DNA from: Paludibacter propionicigenes WB4
GTDB taxonomy: Bacteria; Bacteroidota; Bacteroidia; Bacteroidales; Paludibacteraceae
DNA length: 64,000 nt
NCBI RefSeq assembly: GCF_000183135.1
Contig: NC_014734.1
Location: forward strand, 1,550,001-1,614,000
Direction of reading: 5' to 3'
Numbering within the stretch: position 1 is the stretch's first letter; each line of letters starts with the position of its first letter. Both the position numbers and the translations under genes were made by a program. Below are positions 17,141 to 25,883 of this stretch, piece by piece. Under the pieces are notes generated by a model. It searched no databases and had not been told where the DNA came from. It saw only the letters and a program-made list of their open reading frames with translations.

Positions 17141-17950
17141 ATGAAAAAAATTACAAAAGTCTTGTATATTTCGCAAGAAATATTCCCTTATTTGCCAGAA
17201 TCAGAATTGTCGAATATGGGTAGATATTTACCACAAGCGGTACAAGACAGGGGAAGGGAAACCCGCACTTTTATGCCAAAATTTGGAGCGGTTAATGAAC
17301 GAAGGAACCAATTACATGAAGTTATCAGATTATCAGGAATGAATTTGATAATCGATGACACAGATCATCCGTTAATTATTAAAGTAGCTTCCATTCAGTC
17401 GGCCCGAATGCAGGTATATTTTATTGATAATGATGACTATTTTCATCGTAAAAACACTATTGCCGACGAAAACGGTGAAGAGTATCAAGATAACGATGAA
17501 AGAACGATATTCTTTGTACGGGGAGTTATGGAAACAGTAAAAAAACTCCGTTGGACTCCCGATGTTATTCATTGTCAAGGCTGGATGACCGCATTAGCTC
17601 CATTATACATAAAAAAAGCATACAACGACGATCCGTTTTTTAAACACTCAAAAGTGGTTTATTCCATTTTTAATGATGATTTCAAAAATCCGTTTCGTGA
17701 TTTATTTGCCGAAAGATTGTTACTCGAAGGAATAGAAAAGAAGCATGTTGTTCAGGTGAAAGATAAAATAATAGATTTTGTAGCCCTGTCTAAATTAGCT
17801 ATTGATTATTCTGATGCGGTAATTCAATCCAGTCCGGTAGTCAATCAAAAAGTACTGGATTACATTGCATCTGAAAATGTAAAATTTCTACCGTTCCAAT
17901 CGGGCGATGATTATGCCGATGCTTATGTTCAATTTTATGACAGCCTTTAG
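17141..17950 (+). CDS. half-length glycogen/starch synthase-like protein (GT5 N-terminal domain only)
   Basis: A 269-residue protein resembling only the N-terminal Rossmann half of GT5 glycogen synthases: KVLYISQEIFPYLPE at the start, PDVIHCQGWMTALAPLYIKK near residue 141, and ALSKLAIDYSDAVIQSSP near residue 230. The C-terminal donor-binding domain (about 200 residues, with the E-x7-E motif) is absent. The substrate-binding KxGGLxDV loop is replaced by ESELSNMGRYLPQA. Proteins of this size are annotated as glycogen synthase in Bacteroidetes and sit beside panC and a DUF4270 gene, as here. Given the missing parts I infer a non-catalytic or altered role. Cytoplasmic; no signal peptide. Confidence 0.8.
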   Translation: MKKITKVLYISQEIFPYLPESELSNMGRYLPQAVQDRGRETRTFMPKFGAVNERRNQLHEVIRLSGMNLIIDDTDHPLIIKVASIQSARMQVYFIDNDDYFHRKNTIADENGEEYQDNDERTIFFVRGVMETVKKLRWTPDVIHCQGWMTALAPLYIKKAYNDDPFFKHSKVVYSIFNDDFKNPFRDLFAERLLLEGIEKKHVVQVKDKIIDFVALSKLAIDYSDAVIQSSPVVNQKVLDYIASENVKFLPFQSGDDYADAYVQFYDSL

Positions 17951-18012
17951 TCAACAATAAATTTTTCAAGAGTTTTTTAATTTTCAATTCAGTAAATTTT
18001 TCTTCATTTTAC

Positions 18013-19422
18013 ATGAAATATTATCAATTTATTCTGCTGTATCTATTGTCTTTGCTTGCTTACTCTTGCTCGGATGGTATTTCAAACATGGGCTCCGGCA
18101 TTCAACCTTCAACTGATCAGATAAAAATCGGAACCGATACATTTCACGTATCTACTGAAAATGTGTTCGTAGATTATATAAACTCACGACCAGACTCTTT
18201 TTTGCTTGGCAACTTTTACGACTCAAAATTCGGTTCAACACAAGCCGAAATTTTGGCTCAGCTAAATTGTCCTGAAGGTTTTAAATTTCCGCCAAACGCT
18301 CAGCCAGATTCTGCCGTAGTTATACTGAAATATAAGACATGGTTTGGATATTCTTCTTCACCAATGTCTATAAATCTGTATGAAATGACTAAAAACACGT
18401 TTAATTATTCTGATTTATTTCCATCCAATATAGATCCATCGTTTTATACAGATTTATCAAAACCACTGAAATACAGAATATTTACGGCAAAAGAACCGAA
18501 AAATACAAGGATAGACACCACCGCTATTAGATTCAAACTATCAAATGACTTTGTTCAACGCTTTTTTGATGATACTCATTACTCAAGCACTACAAAATTC
18601 CTCGACTTTTTTAAAGGAATATACTTAACTACAAATTTTGGAGCTTCAACCTTGTTGAACATTGAACGTATAGCAATGCTCTATCATTATCACTACACCT
18701 ACACTACTAAGAACATTAGCGGTGGAGATTCAATCGTGAAAGTCAAGAGCTATCTAGTCTTCCCTGCTAACCAGGAAGTACGTCAGGTGAACAGAATACA
18801 ACACAACGACAGAGCTACGGTTGTTCAAAATCGGGACACTGTAAATTACATTTCGTCTCCAGCGAACATATACACCAAAGTAACTGTTCCGTTAAGCAGA
18901 ATTCAGCAGCGGTTAAAAGGAGGTGTGAATGGCAAAGCACTATCAGTAAACAGCGCCATACTTAAAGTAGAGATTACCGAGATGCAACTTGACACAGCCT
19001 CCCAACACCCAGTTCCTAAATATCTCCTGTTGATTAAAGAGTCTTCGAAAAACCGCTTTTTCAAAAACAGAGAACTACCTTCGGATACATGCGCTATTAA
19101 AGGAGACTTTAGCTACAAGCAGGTAGGAACTTCCGGAGTATACAAATACTATTACTCTTTCAATCTGGCGAGTCTGATAGTGAAAGAGATAAAAAATGCT
19201 GCCGCCAAAGGAAAAGCTCCTGATGATAAACTGCAATTGCTTATACTCCCTATCAAAGTGGCAACTTCAACCAGCTCAAGCGGTGTAACTTCATATACTT
19301 CCGTTAAAGAGGATTATGAGATGAGTGGCATCACTATACGAAGTGGAAAAGAAATAAATCCTAATAGTGGAAATAAAGTCACCATGCCAATGCACTTAGA
19401 CGTTGTGTATAGCGGATTTTAA
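18013..19422 (+). CDS. DUF4270 lipoprotein
   Basis: A 469-residue exported protein. The N-terminus has a hydrophobic stretch (YYQFILLYLLSLLAYS) ending at a Cys near residue 19 followed by SDG, a lipoprotein signal although the lipobox is imperfect. The body matches DUF4270: ISNMGSGIQPSTDQI, FLLGNFYDSKFGSTQAEIL near residue 64, LVFPANQEVRQVNRI, and the C-terminal GITIRSGKE. Function is unknown; members are outer-membrane-associated in Bacteroidetes. It follows the GT5-like gene by 62 bp on the same strand and ends at a strong terminator, so the two form a short unit. Confidence 0.85.
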   Translation: MKYYQFILLYLLSLLAYSCSDGISNMGSGIQPSTDQIKIGTDTFHVSTENVFVDYINSRPDSFLLGNFYDSKFGSTQAEILAQLNCPEGFKFPPNAQPDSAVVILKYKTWFGYSSSPMSINLYEMTKNTFNYSDLFPSNIDPSFYTDLSKPLKYRIFTAKEPKNTRIDTTAIRFKLSNDFVQRFFDDTHYSSTTKFLDFFKGIYLTTNFGASTLLNIERIAMLYHYHYTYTTKNISGGDSIVKVKSYLVFPANQEVRQVNRIQHNDRATVVQNRDTVNYISSPANIYTKVTVPLSRIQQRLKGGVNGKALSVNSAILKVEITEMQLDTASQHPVPKYLLLIKESSKNRFFKNRELPSDTCAIKGDFSYKQVGTSGVYKYYYSFNLASLIVKEIKNAAAKGKAPDDKLQLLILPIKVATSTSSSGVTSYTSVKEDYEMSGITIRSGKEINPNSGNKVTMPMHLDVVYSGF

Positions 19423-19439
19423 AGCACATATAAATTCAC

Positions 19440-19476
19440 AAAAAAAGCAGCTAAAATTATTTAGCTGCTTTTTTTG
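19440..19476. terminator. bidirectional terminator between the DUF4270 gene and der
   Basis: AAAAAAGCAGCTAAA, a 5-base loop, then TTTAGCTGCTTTTTTT. It has A and T runs on both sides and lies between converging genes. Confidence 0.92.
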
Positions 19477-19488
19477 TTCGAATAAATT

Positions 19489-20802
19489 CTATTTTTGTCT
19501 GATAAATATCTGTATCGGAGTTCCGGTAAAATCATATTTTGCCCGAATCTTATTTTCCAAAAACCTGCGATAAGGGTCTTTCACATACTGTGGCAAGTTA
19601 GCAAAGAACAAGAATGTAGGGATCTGAGTATTTGGAAGCTGCGTTACGTATTTAATTCTGATAAATTTACCTTTCAACGCCGGTGGTGGGTAATTTTCAA
19701 TAGCAGGTAACATGTACTCATTCAGCTTAGCTGTCGGTATTTTCCGTTGTTTATTTTCATAAACCTCAACAGCGGTTTCCAAGACTTTCAAAATACGTTG
19801 CTTGGTGGTAGCCGAAGTGAAAATTATCGGAAAATCCACAAAAGGAGCAAGTCTTTCACGAATAGTAGCTTCATATTTTTTAATGTCATTGGATTCCTTG
19901 TTTTCTATCAAATCCCACTTATTTACACAAACAATAAAGCCTTTTCTATTCTTTTGAATAAGCGAGAAGATATTCAAATCCTGGCTTTCGATGCCGCGTG
20001 TAGCATCAATCATCAAAATACAAACATCACAGTTTTCTATGGCGCGAATGGAACGTACTACCGAGTAATATTCCAAGTCCTCATTTACTTTTGCTTTCTT
20101 TCGGATACCTGCTGTATCAACAAGGTAGAAGTCATGTCCAAACTTATTGAAACGAGTGTAAATCGAGTCTCGCGTTGTTCCTGCAATATCAGTAACGATC
20201 GTTCTCTCCTCTCCCACAAAAGCATTTATTATGGAAGATTTACCGGCATTAGGTCTGCCCACAACAGCAAAACGAGGTAGTTCCTCTTCAAGATCGTCGG
20301 AAAAATCCGGTTTAAAATACGTAAGCAGTTTATCCAGAAAATCACCGGTTCCCAATCCATTGATAGCCGATATCATATGTGGTTCGCCTAAACCCAGTTT
20401 ATAAAACTCGGCAACACCATACTGCCATTCAAAAGTATCAGCCTTGTTGGAAACCAACATTACAGGCTTGGTTTGTCCACGCAATATCTGAGCCACTTCC
20501 AAATCATAGTCAGTTATTCCATTTTGTATATCGACCAAGAACAAAATAACATCTGCCTCTTCTATGGCCAATACTACATGTCGCTTTATTTCACCTTCAA
20601 ACACATCCGATGAGTTTATAACCCATCCGCCTGTATCGATAACTGAAAATTCGCGGCCTTCCCATTCGCATTTACCATACTGGCGATCGCGAGTAGTACC
20701 TGCTTCATCATTTACTATGGCTCTACGACTTTTCGTGAGCCGGTTAAAAAGGGTCGATTTTCCCACGTTGGGGCGCCCTACAATTGCTACAATATTTCCC
20801 AT
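19489..20802 (-). CDS. der: ribosome biogenesis GTPase Der (EngA)
   Basis: A 437-residue protein with two tandem GTPase domains and a C-terminal KH-like domain, acting in 50S subunit assembly. Domain 1: P-loop GRPNVGKST (residue 8), switch with [15 protein letters not shown] and SNKAD. Domain 2: GRPNAGKSS near residue 181, [16 protein letters not shown] near 228, VNKWD near 293. The KH end includes [17 protein letters not shown] and [20 protein letters not shown]. All G1-G4 motifs of both domains are intact. Single gene with a well-formed promoter at 20902-20931. Confidence 0.97.
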   Translation of the reverse strand: MGNIVAIVGRPNVGKSTLFNRLTKSRRAIVNDEAGTTRDRQYGKCEWEGREFSVIDTGGWVINSSDVFEGEIKRHVVLAIEEADVILFLVDIQNGITDYDLEVAQILRGQTKPVMLVSNKADTFEWQYGVAEFYKLGLGEPHMISAINGLGTGDFLDKLLTYFKPDFSDDLEEELPRFAVVGRPNAGKSSIINAFVGEERTIVTDIAGTTRDSIYTRFNKFGHDFYLVDTAGIRKKAKVNEDLEYYSVVRSIRAIENCDVCILMIDATRGIESQDLNIFSLIQKNRKGFIVCVNKWDLIENKESNDIKKYEATIRERLAPFVDFPIIFTSATTKQRILKVLETAVEVYENKQRKIPTAKLNEYMLPAIENYPPPALKGKFIRIKYVTQLPNTQIPTFLFFANLPQYVKDPYRRFLENKIRAKYDFTGTPIQIFIRQK

Positions 20803-20901
20803 TGTTTTTATATATCTAATAAGTTAGATATTTACATTCCTTTCATTTGTTTCAGTCCGTTTTTTCTCAAAACCGAACAGCGGGTGCAAATATTTTGGGT
20901 G

Positions 20902-20931
20902 CAAAGGTACGGAAATTAATCAATAACCCAA
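20902..20931 (-). promoter_or_regulatory. promoter for der
   Basis: On the minus strand TTG (20929-20931) and TACCTTTG (20902-20909) are 19 bp apart, an optimal pair. The leader to the ATG at 20802 would be about 90 bases. The rest of the 337-bp gap to the tRNA genes holds only this and the tRNA promoter. Confidence 0.75.
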
Positions 20932-21066
20932 TGAATATATTGCTTTGCAGAACTATTTCGGAAATATATCTATTTTTGTATAAATTCAAATGCAGTGATT
21001 TTGAATATATTAATTGTAGTCCATTTTAGTTTCGTTTGACTTTCTCAGAAATATCAATAGAAGCAC

Positions 21067-21096
21067 TTGCAGAATATAAAAAAAGCAGTATCTTTG
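21067..21096 (+). promoter_or_regulatory. promoter for the tandem tRNA-Val genes
   Basis: TTG at 21067-21069 and TATCTTTG at 21089-21096, spaced 19 bp. The predicted start is about 37 bases before the first tRNA. Confidence 0.8.
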
Positions 21097-21139
21097 CAAC
21101 GCTTTTGGAGAAAGGCATTTTAATCCGAATGTAACATTC

Positions 21140-21214
21140 GGGCGTTTAGCTCAGCTGGTTCAGAGCATCTGCCTTACAAGCAGAGGGTCGGCGGTTCGAA
21201 TCCGTCAACGCCCA
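21140..21214 (+). tRNA. tRNA-Val (anticodon TAC), copy 1
   Basis: A 75-base cloverleaf. Acceptor GGGCGTT pairs with AACGCCC and the discriminator is A. The anticodon stem TCTGC/GCAGA encloses CTTACAA, giving TAC. T-arm has GGTTCGAATCC. CCA is not encoded. Identical to the next copy. Confidence 0.98.
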
Positions 21215-21246
21215 CGTAAAATTCTATATCACAAAACACACATTTC

Positions 21247-21321
21247 GGGCGTTTAGCTCAGCTGGTTCAGAGCATCTGCCTTACAAGCAGAGGGTCGGCG
21301 GTTCGAATCCGTCAACGCCCA
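21247..21321 (+). tRNA. tRNA-Val (anticodon TAC), copy 2
   Basis: Base-for-base identical to copy 1, 32 bp downstream and evidently on the same transcript. The few bases before the gene (TTCG) are also shared, so it is a recent tandem duplication or kept identical by conversion. Confidence 0.98.
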
Positions 21322-21330
21322 CACCATAGA

Positions 21331-21362
21331 AGATCGTACATTAATTGTACGATCTTTTTTTA
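21331..21362 (+). terminator. terminator of the tRNA-Val unit
   Basis: AGATCGTACA, loop TTAAT, TGTACGATCT, followed by a run of T. Starts 9 bases after the second tRNA. Confidence 0.9.
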
Positions 21363-21384
21363 TTGATACAACCTCTGAAAACAA

Positions 21385-21419
21385 AATAAAGGCTGGATTA
21401 AATTAATCCAGCCTTTATT
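21385..21419 (-). terminator. terminator of the TonB receptor gene
   Basis: 17-bp arms around GGCTGGATTAA (21385-21401 and 21403-21419), with A/T at the ends. It lies just downstream of the receptor stop at 21449 and faces the tRNA terminator. Confidence 0.85.
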
Positions 21420-21448
21420 AGTAGTACAAGCAGTAAGTTTGTGTATCG

Positions 21449-23917
21449 TTAGAATTTCACTGATACTCCGGCTAAGAAATTGATACCAGCTTGTGGATAA
21501 CAACCAAAATAATTATTAACCGGTGAATTCTTATCATAAACAGGATTCGCCGGGTCAGCCGAAATGGTAGGAGCACTCCAAGCATTGCTTAGATACATCT
21601 TATTGAATAAATTATTTACCAACACGGTAAAATTCAACTCTCTGATACCTTTTACCGGCAAAGAATATGATAAACGAAGGTTATTCACCAGATAATCTGG
21701 TAACCGACGCTCAGCAAGACCTGTATTATCAACGTATTGCTTACCAACATAGATTGATTGGAGAGCTGCTTCAAAATCACCTTTTGTAAAAGTAATCATA
21801 CTATTTGCCAACAAATCAGGTGTAAATGCAATTGGGGTAGAATGATACAAGTTAGTTACACTTTGTCCGGTTGGGTTCCAGTTTTCATCAACAACATTTA
21901 CCGTTTCGACAAAATCGACTATACGATTATGACTAAGTGTAGCTGTGACATCCCAACGTAAAAAATCAAACGGCTTAACACTTCCGAGCAGTTCTATACC
22001 TGAACGATAACTTGTGGGTATATTCTCCGTCAGAGCCTCACCGATATCGTTTATTTTCCCTGTCAGAACCAACTGATTGTGATAATACATAAAATACGCG
22101 TTAGCACCTACAGAAAGAACAGAATTATGAAACTTATAACCTAATTCGGTATCATACAATGTCTCGTGCGTAGGCCATGTAGAAGCAGTACCATCAGTAT
22201 AATTTGTACGGGTTGGCTCACGATGAGCAATAGCCACAGATCCAAAAAAGTCATTTTTATCATTCGGACGATAAAACAAACCGGCTTTGGGATTAAAGAA
22301 ATTAAACTTTTTATTTACATCCAACACCTGCATGGCCGAAATAGCATCATTCCACTCATCATTAGTTCCCTGAAGCTTGTAAGTCACTCTACGATATTGT
22401 AAGTCCGCATAGACATTAAGCTTTGTGGACAATTCATAATTTGCTTTTAAATACAAATTACCATCCCACTTAGATACTGAACTCCTATAGTATTCTGAAT
22501 TTGGCAGTAAGTTTTCAGTATAATTTTTTACCCAAATAACCTCTCCCCAATGATTTCCCCAATAATTATTCAAAGCTCCTCCAAATTGTGCATTTAGCTT
22601 ATCTTTTTTATAATTAAAAGAAAAAATACTTCCGGCGAAATCATTGCCCATCTTTTTCTGACGAACCAAATCTGTATAATCAATAACCGATCCATTCAAC
22701 CTAAATGATTTCAAACCATACGTTTTCAGGACTGCATCACGTTTGTATTCTTCGTAATATCCATCGCCGCGTGTATAGTGCAATCCAGCGTTCAAGCTTA
22801 ACTCCGGCGAAAACACATGCGCTACTAGCAATTGATAGTTAGTCTGTAGATAATTATCTGTCTGATTTTTATAGTAAAGCGGATTTCCATTGGCATCTTT
22901 CCCCATATATCCGCAAGGATTATATGTTCGTGGATATTCTAATTTTGGCAACGCGTATGAATCAATTCCATCCCACGCATGATATGTTTGCTCTTTACCT
23001 CCAAATGTCAGGAACTTTACAGTGGTATTCTCTGCATAATACCCTGCCTGAACAAAATACGACTTCATATCAACCCAACCACGATCAATATATCCATCCG
23101 ATTTCACCGATGAAAGCCGTGTATCAATAGCCCAATGACCGTTTATCAAGCCAGAACTGGCTTTCACAGATTCCTTCAACGTATTGAAGGAACCTCCAGA
23201 CAGACTTAGTTCTGCCGAGGGTTTTCGCGCATAATTATCAGTCTGCAAATTTATGTTTGCTCCAAAAGCACCTGCACCGTTGGTTGAAGTTCCTACTCCG
23301 CGTTGCACCTGAACACTTTCGACTGAAGTTGTAAAGTCAGGTATATCAACCCAGTAGGCACCTTGCTCATCCGGATCGTTATACGGAATACCATTTATCG
23401 TCACATTGATACGCGATGCATCCGTTCCCCTGATACGAAAGTTAGTGTATCCGATTCCGGTTCCGGCATCGGATGATGCTACGAACGAAGGAGTCTGAGC
23501 CAGCAGATAAGGAATATCCTGCCCCAAATTCGTTTTGGACAGCGTTTCTTTATCAAGATTAGTGTAAGCCACCGGCGATTTATCCGTGGCTCGAAGCGAA
23601 GTTACCGTTATTTCGCCCAACAAATTGCTCTTTTGAGTAAGCTTGACAATAACATCGCTATCCACTGAAACTTTGAGCTTAATTGCGTCATAACCTGTAT
23701 ATGAAACCTTCAGATTAAAATTTTCGCCCTTTAATTTCTCAAAATAGAAAGAACCATCCTTTGCAGAAGTTTGTACTTGATGGTTATTCAGAATTAAAAC
23801 AGTTGCTCCTACCAGAGCATTTCCATTCTCGTCCAACACTTTTCCTTTAATAGTGTGTTGGCCAAAGGCCATAACAGCCGTAAACAGCATAAATACTGCA
23901 ATAAAAATTTGTCTCAT
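21449..23917 (-). CDS. TonB-dependent outer-membrane receptor, probably for thiamine or a precursor
   Basis: An 822-residue receptor. A signal peptide (residues 1-19, ending AFGQ) is followed by a carboxypeptidase-regulatory-like domain (TIKGKVLDENGNALVGATV, about 20-105), a plug domain (FRIRGTDASRINVTINGIPYNDPDEQG near 165-190) and a C-terminal 22-strand barrel ending in FLAGVSVKF with a terminal Phe. The 5' leader holds a TPP riboswitch at 23985-24065, so the likely cargo is thiamine or a related compound; specificity cannot be seen in the protein itself. Homologous TPP-regulated TonB receptors are known in Bacteroidetes. Single-gene unit with its own terminator. Confidence 0.92.
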   Translation of the reverse strand: MRQIFIAVFMLFTAVMAFGQHTIKGKVLDENGNALVGATVLILNNHQVQTSAKDGSFYFEKLKGENFNLKVSYTGYDAIKLKVSVDSDVIVKLTQKSNLLGEITVTSLRATDKSPVAYTNLDKETLSKTNLGQDIPYLLAQTPSFVASSDAGTGIGYTNFRIRGTDASRINVTINGIPYNDPDEQGAYWVDIPDFTTSVESVQVQRGVGTSTNGAGAFGANINLQTDNYARKPSAELSLSGGSFNTLKESVKASSGLINGHWAIDTRLSSVKSDGYIDRGWVDMKSYFVQAGYYAENTTVKFLTFGGKEQTYHAWDGIDSYALPKLEYPRTYNPCGYMGKDANGNPLYYKNQTDNYLQTNYQLLVAHVFSPELSLNAGLHYTRGDGYYEEYKRDAVLKTYGLKSFRLNGSVIDYTDLVRQKKMGNDFAGSIFSFNYKKDKLNAQFGGALNNYWGNHWGEVIWVKNYTENLLPNSEYYRSSVSKWDGNLYLKANYELSTKLNVYADLQYRRVTYKLQGTNDEWNDAISAMQVLDVNKKFNFFNPKAGLFYRPNDKNDFFGSVAIAHREPTRTNYTDGTASTWPTHETLYDTELGYKFHNSVLSVGANAYFMYYHNQLVLTGKINDIGEALTENIPTSYRSGIELLGSVKPFDFLRWDVTATLSHNRIVDFVETVNVVDENWNPTGQSVTNLYHSTPIAFTPDLLANSMITFTKGDFEAALQSIYVGKQYVDNTGLAERRLPDYLVNNLRLSYSLPVKGIRELNFTVLVNNLFNKMYLSNAWSAPTISADPANPVYDKNSPVNNYFGCYPQAGINFLAGVSVKF

Positions 23918-23984
23918 AACAATTTATTAGTTTAAATAATAATTTGGTTTTGAGAGCCTAATAAAAAAAATACCGATGATTGTA

Positions 23985-24065
23985 GCTTATTCCCTTCGCG
24001 GAATTACCCGTGCAGGTTCAAAGGGTATGATCTCAGCCCGAAATATTAAGGCACCCCATTGTTGT
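23985..24065 (-). promoter_or_regulatory. TPP riboswitch (THI element)
   Basis: Read on the minus strand the leader has GGGGTGCC, then GGGCTGAGATCATACCC, then TTTGAACCTG, then GGGTAATTCCGCGAAGGGAA. These are the conserved thiamine pyrophosphate aptamer elements in order. The aptamer ends ~70 bases before the receptor ATG. Eight T residues (minus strand, 23963-23970) lie just beyond it, but I do not see a clear stem for an intrinsic terminator. High TPP should lower receptor expression; termination versus translation block is undetermined. Confidence 0.93.
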
Positions 24066-24165
24066 TTGTATCTTCAAACGCATGAGAATCTCATTTGTTC
24101 GAAGTTAGTATGTTTAAAAAGAAAGAAAAACAACCCTGGAAGCGAGTCGAATTCCTTTCGGAGGA

Positions 24166-24173
24166 CAAAGGTA
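24166..24173 (-). promoter_or_regulatory. -7 box upstream of the TPP riboswitch
   Basis: Minus strand TACCTTTG, about 100 bases upstream of the aptamer core, with no matching -33. The remaining bases of this 385-bp gap to yifB show nothing else. Confidence 0.5.
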
Positions 24174-24302
24174 AGATATTTTTGTGGAAAATAGAAATTA
24201 GTTAATAGAAAACTGGAACGATGGAATAAACTAGGTTTCCATGTTTATGAAACATAGTAAAGTAATCTTCAACAATAATTTACCGATGACAGATGCATGA
24301 AA

Positions 24303-25841
24303 TTATCCTGCCCAACCTTCTCTGTCCAGATTTCGATAATTGATAGCTTCAGCAATATGATTGGAAAGAATTTGTTCAGAGTCATCCAAATCGGCTATTG
24401 TACGAGCCACTTTAATAATTCTGTCGTAAGCTCTGGCTGATAAATTTAGTCGTTGCATGGCATTTTTCAATAATTCCGAACTCGCTTTATCTATTTGCGC
24501 AAAAGTACGCATTTGCTTAGAAGACATTTGAGCATTGCAATATACTCCATCAACATCTTTAAATCTTTGTTCCTGAACCTGACGTGCTTTCATAACTCTA
24601 TCCCGTACAGCTTCACTACTTTCAGCATCCTTCATTTCAGACAGTTTCTCGAAAGGTACAGGAACTATTTCAATGTGAATATCAATTCTATCCAGCAACG
24701 GTCCGGAAATACGACTCAGATATTTTTGAACCACACCAGGAGCACAAACACAATCGCGTTCAGGATGATTATAATATCCGCACGGACAGGGATTCATAGA
24801 AGCTACCAACATAAAACTAGCTGGATACTCAATGGCAAATTTAGCGCGCGAAATACATATCTTACGATCTTCAAGAGGCTGGCGCATGACTTCCAGAACT
24901 GTCCGCTTAAATTCGGGCAATTCGTCAAGAAAAAGGACTCCATTATGTGCCAGCGATATTTCACCGGGCTGCGGAAAAGTACCGCCTCCCACCAAGGCAA
25001 CATCAGAAATTGTATGATGGGGGCTTCTAAAAGGGCGCTGAGAAATCAGAGAAGTATTGCTGTCTATATTCCCTACAACCGAGTGAATCTTTGTAGTTTC
25101 AAGTGCTTCATGCAAAGTCAGTGGAGGCAAAATAGTCGGAATTCGCTTGGCCAACATGGATTTTCCGGCACCCGGAGGGCCAACCATAATTATGTTATGA
25201 CCACCTGCAGCCGCTACCTCTAACGCTCGTTTTACACTCTCCTGCCCTTTCACATCAGCAAAGTCGATTTCCGATAAATTCAAGTTCGTGAAAAACTCTT
25301 CCCTGGTATTGACAATCGTAGGTTCCAGTGTGGAATTACCATTAAAAAAATCGATAACTTCGGTAATGTTTTCTACTCCGTAAACATCCAGATTATTTAC
25401 CACAGCTGCTTCTCTGGCGTTTTGCTTAGGGAGAATAAAACCTTTAAAACCCTCCTCTCTTGCTTTAATGGCTATGGGTAGAACACCTTTTATTGGCTGT
25501 AAACTTCCATCCAATGACAGTTCGCCCATTATCACAAATCGTTCCGACTCCTCCGATTTTACCGTTTCAGCACCAGCTAATATCCCTATAGCCAAAGGCA
25601 AATCATAAGCCGAACCTTCTTTTCGAATATCAGCCGGAGCCATATTAATCACAATTTGCTTGCGTGGCAACTTATAACCGGTGTATTCAAGTGCCGACGC
25701 AATCCGCTCATGACTCTCCTTTACTGCATTATCGGGCAAGCCAACATGCATGAACCTTATTCCCTGACTTACATTAACTTCGATAGTGACTATTGTGGCA
25801 TTTATTCCCTGAACAGCTGAACCAAAGGTTTTTACTAACAT
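24303..25841 (-). CDS. YifB/ComM-type magnesium-chelatase-like AAA+ ATPase
   Basis: A 512-residue protein with a Lon-type N-terminal S5 fold domain (about 1-170: VKTFGSAVQGINATIVTIEV and KESHERIASALEYTGYKLP), a central AAA+ module (Walker A GPPGAGKSMLAKRIP near residue 220, Walker B LFLDELPEF near 305) and a C-terminal lid with NMPCPCGYY-type cysteines (MNPCPCGYYNHPERDC near 350). In Haemophilus and Vibrio, ComM is a branch-migration helicase that helps integrate transforming DNA. Whether this organism is competent is not known. The gene stands alone. Confidence 0.92.
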   Translation of the reverse strand: MLVKTFGSAVQGINATIVTIEVNVSQGIRFMHVGLPDNAVKESHERIASALEYTGYKLPRKQIVINMAPADIRKEGSAYDLPLAIGILAGAETVKSEESERFVIMGELSLDGSLQPIKGVLPIAIKAREEGFKGFILPKQNAREAAVVNNLDVYGVENITEVIDFFNGNSTLEPTIVNTREEFFTNLNLSEIDFADVKGQESVKRALEVAAAGGHNIIMVGPPGAGKSMLAKRIPTILPPLTLHEALETTKIHSVVGNIDSNTSLISQRPFRSPHHTISDVALVGGGTFPQPGEISLAHNGVLFLDELPEFKRTVLEVMRQPLEDRKICISRAKFAIEYPASFMLVASMNPCPCGYYNHPERDCVCAPGVVQKYLSRISGPLLDRIDIHIEIVPVPFEKLSEMKDAESSEAVRDRVMKARQVQEQRFKDVDGVYCNAQMSSKQMRTFAQIDKASSELLKNAMQRLNLSARAYDRIIKVARTIADLDDSEQILSNHIAEAINYRNLDREGWAG

Positions 25842-25883
25842 AGCAGACTGATTTAAAATAGGTTTATAAAGATATATAGCGTG

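Noticed and set aside
21140-21321. The duplicated tRNA-Val as att sites of an integrated element
   Set aside because: Only 32 bp lies between them, with no integrase or cargo; tandem duplication explains it.
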